Origin: Paraburkholderia sacchari
GTDB taxonomy: Bacteria; Pseudomonadota; Gammaproteobacteria; Burkholderiales; Burkholderiaceae
Reading direction: 5' to 3'
DNA length: 64,000 nt
Assembly (NCBI RefSeq): GCF_000785435.2
Contig: NZ_JTDB02000006.1
Span: forward strand, 62,001-126,000
In this document: positions 43,011-51,700 of the stretch, one piece after another
Layout: each line of letters starts with the position of its first letter
Position numbering within the stretch: position 1 is the stretch's first letter
Program-made: the position numbers and the translations under genes
The notes under the pieces: generated by a model
Told to the model about the DNA's origin: nothing
Databases searched by the model: none
The model's input: the letters and a program-made list of their open reading frames with translations, nothing else

Positions 43011-44129
43011 ATGCGTCATCTCATCATGGCCATGGCCGCCGCGTCGGCTTTCAGCGCCGCTGCCGTGCAGGCCCAGCAAGTCGTCGTCATCGGCCATTCC
43101 GCGCCCCTGACCGGCCCGCAGGCGGCAAACGGCAAGGACAATGAGAACGGCGCGCGTCTCGCAATCGACGAGTTGAACCAGCAGCACGTCACCGTCGCCG
43201 GCAAGGCCGTCACGTTCAAACTGGATTCGCAGGACGACCAGGCCGACCCGAAGGTGGGCGTGCAAGTCGCCCAGAATCTCGTCGATCGCGGCGTGGTTGC
43301 CGTCATCGGCCCGTACAACTCCGGCGTCGCAATTCCGGCCTCGCGCGTCTACAGCAACGCGAATATTCCGATCCTGCCGGTTGCATCCAATCCGGCGCTC
43401 ACCCAGCAGGGCTTCAAGAACATCTTCCGCATTGGCGCGAGCGACGAGCAACTGGGCGGAACCATGGCCGAGTTCGCGGTCAAGACGCTTCACGCGAAGA
43501 CGGCGGCCATCATCGACGATCGAACCGCGTACGGCCAGGGCGTGGCCCAGCAGTTCGAGCAGGTGGCGAAAACCAACGGCCTGAAAATCGTCGACCACCA
43601 GTTCACGAATTCGCAGGCCACCGATTTCCTCGGCATTCTCACGGCGATCAAGGCCAGGAATCCCGATGTGATCTTCTTCGGCGGCTACGCGGCCCAAGGC
43701 GCGCCGATGGCCAAGCAGATGCGCCAGCGCGGCCTGAATGCGAAGCTGCTCGGCGGCGACGGCATCTGCTCCGCCGACATGGGCAAGGTCGCGGGCGACG
43801 CAGCGTCCATCGTGTATTGCGCGCAAGGCGGCGTGGCGCTCGACAAGACGCCGGAAGGGCGCGCCTTCCTGAAGAAGTACCACGACACCTTTCATACGGA
43901 TACCCAGGTTTATGCGGTCAACTACTACGACGGCATGAAGATGCTCGCTGACGCCATGGTCAAGGCCGGCACGACCACCGACAAGGCGAAGCTCATCGCG
44001 CAGTTGTCCAAGGAACAATACAAGGGCGTTGCGGGCACCTATTCGTTCGATGCGAAAGGCGACCTGCTGGGCGCGCCCACCGCCGTTTATGTCATTCGCA
44101 ACGGGCTACCCGTGCCGTATGAAAAGTAA
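43011..44129 (+). CDS. Branched-chain-amino-acid-type ABC substrate-binding protein
   Basis: Periplasmic binding protein of 372 aa of the LivK/LivJ family, with a signal peptide (MAMAAASAFSAAAVQAQQ) and the core VVVIGHSAPLTGPQAANGKD, DDQADPKVGVQVAQNLVDRG and GGDGICSADMGKVAGD. No permease or ATPase genes are next to it, so it must share a transporter encoded elsewhere. The position 29 bases before the hydroxyproline dehydratase suggests hydroxyproline or proline as ligand. Confidence 0.92.
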   Translation: MRHLIMAMAAASAFSAAAVQAQQVVVIGHSAPLTGPQAANGKDNENGARLAIDELNQQHVTVAGKAVTFKLDSQDDQADPKVGVQVAQNLVDRGVVAVIGPYNSGVAIPASRVYSNANIPILPVASNPALTQQGFKNIFRIGASDEQLGGTMAEFAVKTLHAKTAAIIDDRTAYGQGVAQQFEQVAKTNGLKIVDHQFTNSQATDFLGILTAIKARNPDVIFFGGYAAQGAPMAKQMRQRGLNAKLLGGDGICSADMGKVAGDAASIVYCAQGGVALDKTPEGRAFLKKYHDTFHTDTQVYAVNYYDGMKMLADAMVKAGTTTDKAKLIAQLSKEQYKGVAGTYSFDAKGDLLGAPTAVYVIRNGLPVPYEK

Positions 44130-44158
44130 GCCACTATTCGCCTGAATTCCCGATTCTC

Positions 44159-45166
44159 ATGAAACCGACACGCACCATTTCCACCGTCGAAGTCCACACC
44201 GGCGGCGAGGCATTCCGCATCGTCACGAGCGGTCTGCCGCGCCTGCCTGGCGACACCATCGTCCAGCGCCGCGCATGGCTCAAGGAAAATGCCGACGACA
44301 TTCGCCGCGCGTTGATGTTCGAGCCGCGCGGCCACGCCGACATGTACGGCGGCTATCTAACCGAGCCGGTTTCGCCAAACGCCGACTTCGGTGTGATCTT
44401 TTTGCATAACGAAGGATATAGCGACCACTGCGGCCACGGCGTCATTGCGCTCTCGACGGCGGCGGTCGAACTGGGCTGGGTGCAGCGCACGATGCCCGAA
44501 ACGCGCGTGGGCATCGACGCGCCTTGCGGCTTCATCGAGGCTTTCGTCAAATGGGATGGCGAGCACGCCGGCAGCGTGCGTTTCGTGAACGTGCCGTCAT
44601 TCCTGTGGAAGCGCGACGTCACCGTGGAAACGCCGAGTTTCGGCAAGGTCACGGGCGATATCGCCTACGGCGGCGCGTTTTACTTCTACGTCGATGGTGC
44701 GCCTTTCGATCTGCCGGTACGCGAAGCGGCGGTCGAGAAGCTCATTCGCTTTGGCGCCGAGGTCAAGGAAGCCGCCAACAAGGCCTTCCCGGTGCAGCAT
44801 CCGGAGATTCCGGAAATCAATCACATCTACGGGACCATCATCGCCAACGAGCCGCGCCATGCCGGATCGACCCAGGCCAATTGCTGCGTGTTCGCCGACC
44901 GCGAAGTAGACCGCTCGCCCACGGGCTCGGGAACCGGCGGACGCGTCGCGCAGCTTTATCAGCGCGGCGAACTCAAGGCCGGCGAGACGCTCGTGAACGA
45001 ATCCATCGTCGGGACGGTGTTCAAAGGCCGGGTTCTGCGCGAGACGTCGGTTCAAGGCATTCCCGCCGTGATTCCCGAAGTCGAGGGCGAAGCGTATATC
45101 TGCGGCTTCGCGCAGTGGATCATCGATGAGCGCGACCCGCTGACCTACGGCTTTCTCGTGCGTTGA
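44159..45166 (+). CDS. trans-3-hydroxy-L-proline dehydratase (proline racemase family)
   Basis: A 335-aa member of the proline racemase family. The first catalytic cysteine is kept (Cys91 in SDHCGHGVIA), but the second is threonine (Thr255 in DRSPTGSGTGG). The Cys/Thr pair is the signature of trans-3-hydroxy-L-proline dehydratases, while racemases and 4-hydroxyproline epimerases have two cysteines. It should convert the substrate to pyrroline-2-carboxylate, which the reductase at 46072 can turn into L-proline. Confidence 0.87.
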   Translation: MKPTRTISTVEVHTGGEAFRIVTSGLPRLPGDTIVQRRAWLKENADDIRRALMFEPRGHADMYGGYLTEPVSPNADFGVIFLHNEGYSDHCGHGVIALSTAAVELGWVQRTMPETRVGIDAPCGFIEAFVKWDGEHAGSVRFVNVPSFLWKRDVTVETPSFGKVTGDIAYGGAFYFYVDGAPFDLPVREAAVEKLIRFGAEVKEAANKAFPVQHPEIPEINHIYGTIIANEPRHAGSTQANCCVFADREVDRSPTGSGTGGRVAQLYQRGELKAGETLVNESIVGTVFKGRVLRETSVQGIPAVIPEVEGEAYICGFAQWIIDERDPLTYGFLVR

Positions 45167-45189
45167 TCGCGCTGCACGATGACACCGGA

Positions 45190-45939
45190 TCACACCGGCG
45201 CGATATCGCGCTGGACGCGGTGGATGTGCTGCTCCACGTAGAAAGCGGCGGCGTCCGCGTCGCCGGTCACGATGGCTTCGTAAATGAGCCGGTGCTCCGC
45301 AACGTAAAGGCGGATGCGGGCAGGATCGTAGATGCCGTCGTCCTTGAGGCGTTTCCACAAGGACTGGTCCATCGTGTCGGCAATCTCCTGGGCCAGCTTC
45401 ACCAGCAGCGCGTCGCCCGTCATCACCGCAAGCTGGCGATGAAACAGGCGGTCGCTGTTGTTCCAGAGCGCGCGTTCTTCGGGATCCGAAACGTCGGTCA
45501 GCGTTTCCATCTGGGCGAGATAGTGCTCGGCAAGCGCGTCCCGCTTCTTGCGGGCCGCCGCCCGGCGCGCGATCGCGGGTTCGAGAATCAGCCGGACATC
45601 GAGCGTTGCCGACGGGCTGTAATCCGCCTCGACCGAACTTGCTTCGCCCGTGCCCGATAGCGCACTGCCGCGCGCTAGCACTTCGGGTGCATTTGCCGAG
45701 ACATAGGTGCCGGAGTTTCTGCGCGTGACGACGAGGCCTTCGTTCTGGAGCGCACCGATCGCCTCGCGCACGGCGGGACGTCCGACGCCGAACAAAGCAG
45801 CCAGTTCGCGCTCCGAAGGCAGGCGCGACTCGGGAAGATATCTGCCAGCCCGGATTTCCGCGCGGATCTTTTCGGAGACCTGCTCGTAAATCTGTAGAGG
45901 GCGGAAGTTCGCGGGAGAATCGATGCGTGCGGAGGCCAT
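45190..45939 (-). CDS. GntR-family regulator (FCD type)
   Basis: A 249-aa GntR regulator with the N-terminal winged helix (YLPESRLPSERELAALFGVG; RPAVREAIGALQNEGLVV) and an all-helical FCD ligand domain (LDVRLILEPAIARRAA; HRLIYEAIVTGDADAAAFYV with metal-binding histidines). It lies between the dehydratase and the divergent reductase genes. TGGT-N9-ACCA sites before this gene and before the binding-protein gene suggest it controls the whole set. Confidence 0.92.
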   Translation of the reverse strand: MASARIDSPANFRPLQIYEQVSEKIRAEIRAGRYLPESRLPSERELAALFGVGRPAVREAIGALQNEGLVVTRRNSGTYVSANAPEVLARGSALSGTGEASSVEADYSPSATLDVRLILEPAIARRAAARKKRDALAEHYLAQMETLTDVSDPEERALWNNSDRLFHRQLAVMTGDALLVKLAQEIADTMDQSLWKRLKDDGIYDPARIRLYVAEHRLIYEAIVTGDADAAAFYVEQHIHRVQRDIAPV

Positions 45940-45957
45940 GGTGGATCTTTCGATGCG

Positions 45958-45975
45958 TTGGTTTTCAATATACCA
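45958..45975. promoter_or_regulatory. Candidate GntR operator in the gntR/reductase divergent region
   Basis: TTGGTTTTCAATATACCA lies 19 bases before the gntR start in the divergent promoter shared with the reductase gene. It matches the TGGT-N9-ACCA pattern of the site at 42976. A more degenerate TGGT half-site lies at 46022. Confidence 0.5.
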
Positions 45976-46071
45976 CTTCCGCGCTAAACACTCGATTCAT
46001 GGATTGATAACCGTCCAAATCTGGTTTAAATTGAATCCACTTGAATCCCATTCAGCGACTTCTCCAAAACC

Positions 46072-46995
46072 ATGACCACTTCGCCCGTCAAAACCTTCGA
46101 CGCACAAGCCACGGCCGCGCTGCTCGACTATCCGGCGCTCGTGCAGATGCTGCGCGAGACCATCGTGGAATATGCAGCCGGGAAGATCGTGAGTCCTGAA
46201 CGTCTGGTCATTCCATTGCAGGAAGGCGGCGTGATGCTCTCGATGCCTTCCAGCGCGAGCGATATTGCGATCCACAAGCTCGTTAATGTGTGCCCCGGAA
46301 ACGGCAAGCGGCAGCTCCCCACCATTCACGGGCAAGTCATTGCGTGCGACGCGTTCACGGGCGAAATGCTGTTCGTGCTCGATGGTCCCACGGTCACCGG
46401 GCGCCGCACGGCCGCCGTTAGCGCGCTTGGCATCATGTGCCTGCATGCGGGCGCACCCGAGGAGATCCTGATCATCGGGACCGGCAAGCAGGCCGTCAAT
46501 CATGTGGAAGCGTTTGCGGCGCTCTTCCCGCAGGCGCGGATGCTCGTCAAGGGATCGACGCCGGAACGCGCGCAGCGTTTTGCCGAATCATTGCGCGCGA
46601 TGGCGCCCAATCTCGGCGCGCTCGATGGCGACGTTCCCGATTCGGTCGATGTCGTGGTGACGGTCACGACCAGTCAATCGCCCGTGTACACCGCGCCCGC
46701 GCGGGCCGGGCGGCTGGTGGTCGGCGTGGGCGCGTTCACGCCCGTTGCGGCGGAAGTCGGCAAAACGACCGTGGACGGCAGTTTCGTCGTTGTCGACGAT
46801 CCTGCCGGTGCGAGGCACGAAGCGGGCGATCTGATTCAGGCCGGCTTCGACTGGACAAACGTAAACACGCTCGCCGATGCCATCGAGGGCAGCCTTGCGC
46901 CCGCGGCGCCGGTCTTTTTCAAAAGCGTGGGCTGCGCCGCGTGGGATCTGGCTGCTTGCCGGGTCGCGCGGGCGCGGATCGGCCACGTGGCGTAA
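46072..46995 (+). CDS. Delta-1-pyrroline-2-carboxylate reductase (ornithine cyclodeaminase family)
   Basis: A 307-aa protein of the ornithine cyclodeaminase / mu-crystallin family with the Rossmann motif IIGTGKQAVNHVEAFA and VTVTTSQSPVYTAP. Members next to hydroxyproline dehydratases reduce pyrroline-2-carboxylate to L-proline with NAD(P)H. The position opposite gntR and near the Cys/Thr dehydratase supports this role over true ornithine cyclodeaminase. Confidence 0.88.
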   Translation: MTTSPVKTFDAQATAALLDYPALVQMLRETIVEYAAGKIVSPERLVIPLQEGGVMLSMPSSASDIAIHKLVNVCPGNGKRQLPTIHGQVIACDAFTGEMLFVLDGPTVTGRRTAAVSALGIMCLHAGAPEEILIIGTGKQAVNHVEAFAALFPQARMLVKGSTPERAQRFAESLRAMAPNLGALDGDVPDSVDVVVTVTTSQSPVYTAPARAGRLVVGVGAFTPVAAEVGKTTVDGSFVVVDDPAGARHEAGDLIQAGFDWTNVNTLADAIEGSLAPAAPVFFKSVGCAAWDLAACRVARARIGHVA

Positions 46996-47114
46996 GCCGT
47001 AGCGGCCCTCCCCGATTCGTGATGACGCGCCGTTTGCAGCGGCGTATCGTTACCCCATGCGGGAGGCACATCTCGCCGTCCGCATGAGCATGGATACGCT
47101 CGTCGGGGAGCGAT

Positions 47115-47342
47115 ATGACGATTCGGCAACGTTCAAGGGAACATGTTGTAATGCTGGCGCTCGGTGTCGTACTGGGCCTCGTGGCCGTGGCGGCAGGCGC
47201 GGGGCTGTGGCTCCACGCGATTCATCTGGGCGCCCACGCCGGTGCTGGCGATCAATCGGCCTCGGTGGCCGCGATCCTGTTCGGCGTGTTTCTCGCGGTC
47301 TGCGCCGGCCACGAAATCTGGCGACGCAAAACACACCATTAG
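47115..47342 (+). CDS. Small membrane protein of unknown function
   Basis: A 75-aa protein with two likely transmembrane helices (VMLALGVVLGLVAVAAGAGL and AAILFGVFLAVCAGHEIW) joined by a short Gly/His/Ala loop and ending in a basic HH tail. GGGGAG lies close to the ATG. No family is recognised. It is convergent with the LysR gene at 47374. Confidence 0.6.
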   Translation: MTIRQRSREHVVMLALGVVLGLVAVAAGAGLWLHAIHLGAHAGAGDQSASVAAILFGVFLAVCAGHEIWRRKTHH

Positions 47343-47373
47343 AAGCACGCCGCGCCATGGACAACGCTGCGGC

Positions 47374-48288
47374 TCAGGCCGTCGCGAGCCCTTCCTCGGC
47401 AATCATCTCGAACAGCAGCGTCTCGAACGCCTGCGCGGCCACCGTGCGCGAGGCGCGGCAGCGCGCGAGCAGCGCCACGGTGCGCTGCGGCAGCGCGGGC
47501 GTCACGGGCACGCTCGCGAGACCCTTGTGCTCGCGCAGCACCGTCGAAGGCAGCAGGGTCGCGAGCGAGCCGTCCTTCACGAGCTTCAGCACAGTGCCAA
47601 CCGCATTGGCCTGCACGAGAACCTGCGGACTCAACTGGTGAGCGTGGAAGTAGGCGTCGGCGAATTTGCGCACCACGAAATCGGGGCTCAGCAAGGCGAG
47701 GGGAATGTCATCGAGCTGCGCCGCCGTAACAGTGCTGCGCCGCCGCGCCAACGGATGTCCGCTCGCCACGAGCAGCGCAATATGCTCGGCAAACAATGGC
47801 TGCGCGTGGATATTCTCCGAGCGCACGTCGGTGAACCCGATGCCCAAATCGAGCGCATCGCGCTCGAGGCCGGCTTCGATCTCGTCGAGCGGCCGCTCGC
47901 TCACTTCCACGGCCATGGCCGGATGCATGGCGTGAAAGCGGCGCAGCGCGGGGCCGATCAGGTATTCGGCAAAGGTGGGGGCGTAGGCGAGCCGCAATAA
48001 GCCGCGCGTCAGTCCACGCACGTCCTGCAGCGCGCGCTTGCCCGCGTCGAGATGTTCGAGCGCCTTGCGGGCGTGTTCGATATAGACGCGCCCAAAATCC
48101 GTGAGGCTGATTGTGCGGCCGCTACGGTCGAAAAGCGCGCCGCCCAGTTCTGCCTCGAGCTGACGAATCTGCTGCGAAAGCGCCGGCTGGGAAACGTGCA
48201 GCACTTCCGCCGCGCGCGTGAAATTCTTCAACTCGGCCACGGTGAGCACGTAGCGGATCGGACGGAGCAACAAGGCGGCGGCCTCCAT
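47374..48288 (-). CDS. LysR-family regulator, CynR-like
   Basis: LysR regulator of 304 aa: RPIRYVLTVAELKNFTRAAE, SQPALSQQIRQLEAELGGAL in the winged helix, then the effector domain (GLLRLAYAPTFAEYLIGPAL; NAVGTVLKLVKDGSLATLLP), the type found in CynR and CysB-like anion sensors. The divergent neighbour is only a small ORF; the nitrate operon lies 400 bases beyond. A direct role in nitrogen control is not shown. Confidence 0.9.
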   Translation of the reverse strand: MEAAALLLRPIRYVLTVAELKNFTRAAEVLHVSQPALSQQIRQLEAELGGALFDRSGRTISLTDFGRVYIEHARKALEHLDAGKRALQDVRGLTRGLLRLAYAPTFAEYLIGPALRRFHAMHPAMAVEVSERPLDEIEAGLERDALDLGIGFTDVRSENIHAQPLFAEHIALLVASGHPLARRRSTVTAAQLDDIPLALLSPDFVVRKFADAYFHAHQLSPQVLVQANAVGTVLKLVKDGSLATLLPSTVLREHKGLASVPVTPALPQRTVALLARCRASRTVAAQAFETLLFEMIAEEGLATA

Positions 48289-48436
48289 AAGGCGTACTTA
48301 TAGCAACGATCGCAATATCGTCTTGGACTCGCTCGCGCGCGATGCGCAGAATGAAATCGATGCAAAGTTGCGCTTGAATGCCGGCATGGCGATACTGCTG
48401 GCCGGCGCGCCATCATTCTACCGTTTGGGGGACAGG

Positions 48437-48646
48437 ATGTTCGAGGCCTTCGCAATGTCCATTGTTGCCGTCACGGCCGGCGCCAGCCTGACGTTTCTCT
48501 GCGCGCTCCTCATGCCCGATGCATTCGCGCAGAAGAGCGCCGCGAACGGCCCATTCGCGGGACTGGGCGAGACACCCGCGCAGCAGCGCGTCGCGCGCAC
48601 TCGGCGCTCGCGCCGCGTGCGGCGCGACGGCCACGCGCTAATGTGA
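48437..48646 (+). CDS. Possible small membrane protein
   Basis: A 69-aa frame starting MFEAFAMSIVAVTAGASLTF, one hydrophobic helix and a basic C-terminus (RTRRSRRVRRDGH). GGGGGACAGG immediately before the ATG at 48437 is a good ribosome site. No family is recognised, so the gene is only tentatively supported. Confidence 0.4.
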   Translation: MFEAFAMSIVAVTAGASLTFLCALLMPDAFAQKSAANGPFAGLGETPAQQRVARTRRSRRVRRDGHALM

Positions 48647-48705
48647 GTTCGCGGCGCAGCCCACGTGATCGCGGCATGCCGGCGTGCGCCAATTGCCGTT
48701 AGCGC

Positions 48706-51700
48706 TCAGTACACGTCGCGCACATAGCGGCGCTCGCGCGTCATCTGGCCAACATACTCGCCGGCCGCTTCGTCGCTCATCCCGCCATGATGTGCGACGA
48801 TCGTTCTCAAGGCGGCATCCACGTCTTTGGCCATACGGCTTGCATCGCCGCACACGTAGAAATGCGCCCCCTCCTCCAGCCATGCCCATAGCTGCGCGCC
48901 CTGCTCACGCATGCGGTCCTGCACGTAGACCTTCTCCTTCTGGTCGCGCGAGAACGCAAGGTCGAGCCGGCTGAGCAAGCCATCGTCGCGCATGTGCTCC
49001 AGTTCTTCGCGATAGTAAAAGTCCGTGGACGCGTGCTGTTCGCCGAAGAAGAGCCAGTTGCGCCCCGTGTCGCCATGCGCGCGCCGCTCGTGCAGGAAGG
49101 CGCGAAATGGCGCGACGCCCGTGCCGGGGCCTACCATGATCATCGGCGTGTCGCCATGGCGCGGCGGGCGGAAATGCGTGCTCTTCTGCACGAACACGGG
49201 CACGCTCGCCGCCGTCGCACGATCGGCGAGAAACGTGGAGGCCACGCCCTTGCGCTCGCGCCGGCCATTGTTGTAGCGCACTGCCGAGACCGTCAAATGC
49301 ACTTCCCCCGCGTGCGCCTTCGGGCTCGACGAGATCGAGTAGAGCCGTGGCTGCAAACGCTTGAGCATGCCGGTCAATTCCTTCGCGCAAAGATCGATGG
49401 GGAACTCGTGCAGCACATCGGCCAGTTGTTGTCCCCACAACCAGTTCTTGAGATCGCCTTTGCGTTCGTCGCGCAGCAGTTCGCTCAAGCCCTGCCCGCG
49501 CGTGCGCGAAGCGATGAACGCAAGCGCATCGGGGCTGGGACGCGCGATCTCGTAGTGCTTGCCGAGCGCGTCCGCCAAACGCATATCGCCCACGCCCGGC
49601 ACGTCGACTGGCGCATCGGCGGGAAGTCGCGTGAGCGCGAGCAATTCGTCCACGAGCGCGGGGCAGTTGGTCGGCCATACGCCGAGCGCGTCGCCCACTT
49701 CGTATTCGAGTCCTATGCCGTCGCCGCCGCCCGTCGCGAGCGAGAAGTAACGCGTGTCCTTCACCGCGCCCTTCATGTTCAGGCGAACGTTGTGAATGAG
49801 ACGCGATGTGGCCGGGCGTGTCTTGGTCGCCGCGCAACCGGGCAGCACCTCGAGAATCGAACCGCCCGCAGGCACGGCGTGCAACGCGGCGTCCTCTTCC
49901 TTGATACGCTCGACCACGCGGTCGAGCCAGGCGTCGGCGCTGTTCTGATAGTCGGTGTCGCAATCCTGGCGCGGCATCAAGCGCTGCGCGCCCAGCGCTT
50001 CGAGGCGCGCATCGAGATGGCGGCCATGGCCGCAGAACTGGTCGTAATTGCGGTCGCCGAGCGCGAGCACCGCATAACGCAACGCGGCAAGGCGCGGCGC
50101 ATGCTCAGCTTTGAGCGCCGACCAGAACGGCTCGCCATTGTCGGGCGCGTCGCCGTCACCGAAGGTGCTGGTCATCAGCAATGCGTATTGTGCCTTTTCC
50201 AGATTCGCGAGCGAATAGTCGGCCATGCATGCGGTGCGGATCTCGAAGCCCGACTCCATCAGTTGCATGGCGTAGCGTTCGACGAGCGACTCCACGTTGC
50301 CCGTTTGCGACGCCCACAGCAGCACCACCTTCGGGCGCGTATGGGCAATCCGCACGGCGCTCGGCTTTTCGACCGGCTTGTCGTTATGCACATGGACCGT
50401 TTCGAGCGACGGTTCGATGCCCAATGCACCACGGCTGAACAGCCCCGCGAGCAAACCATCGAGCCATGCGCGTGTGCTCGCGGGAAACGGCGCGTGCTCG
50501 GGCAGCACGGGCACCGCTATGGCGCGGCCCTGTGGCTCGGCCTTCGACGAACGCAGCCCGCCGACGAAACCCGCGAGATAGCGCCGCTCCGTGTCGTTGA
50601 GTTCCGGCGCGGCCACCGCGCCCAGGTCGAGTAGATTCGCAAACGCATCGATTCGGGACATGTCGAGTTCCTGAGACGGATGAGCCGCGCCGCTATCGTG
50701 CACGTCTGGCACGAGACGGTCAGGCTCAGGCGCCACGCGCGCAAGCGCAACGGCACAAAATTTCAGTTCGGGCTGCTGAGAGAGTTCGTCGATCGCGTCG
50801 CTCGTGACAGCGTTCACGCAAAGCTCCTCGCCGAATACGTCGTTCCAGTGCATCGGCGCGAAGCAATTGCCGGGCTGCACGCGGTCGGTCACCACGGCGG
50901 GCAGCACCACGCGAGCGCGCCGCGAACGCACCTCCACGCGATCCTTTGCCTCGATGCCTAGCGCGCTCGCATCCTCCGGGTGGATCTCGACGAACGGAGC
51001 GGGATTGAGCTTGTTGAGCATGGCCACCTTGCCGGTCTTCGTCATGGTGTGCCACTGATGCTGCAAGCGCCCGGTATTGAAGACGATGGGAAACGTGCCA
51101 TCGGGCAACTCGGCTGGCGCCACATGTGGCCGCGCGAAAAATACGCCCTTGCCGTGCGGCGTGGGAAAAACGATGCGCGGGCGGCTGCCGTCCTCGTCCT
51201 CGCGCAGCGTCTGGCTCACGCCGTCGTTCAGATAGCGAACCGGATTGCGGTCACTTTGCGCAGCGCCTTCCTGCGGTGCGCAGGGCCATTGCAGGGGCGT
51301 CTCGCGCAGCTTCGCGTGGCTCGCGCCGCGCAGGTCGTAGCCCGTCTTCGGATTCGAAAACGTCACGATCTCGTCGAACACCTCGGCCGCGCTTGTATAA
51401 CTGAACGCGTCCTCGTAACCCATCGCACAAGCCACGCGCGCAATGATCTGCCAATCAGGCAAGGCCTCGCCCGGCGGCTCGACCGCCTGCTGCATGAGCG
51501 TCATGTTGCGCTCGGAATTGATCATCACGCCTTCGGCCTCGGCCCAGAGCGCGCCCGGCAGCAGCACATCCGCGTACTGATTCGTTTCGGTGTCCAGAAA
51601 GGCGTCCTGCGCGATCACGAGTTCGGCGGCGCGCAAGCCCTCCACCACGGTGCGCCGGTTGGCGACCGAAGCCACGGGGTTCGTGCAGATGATCCAGCAT

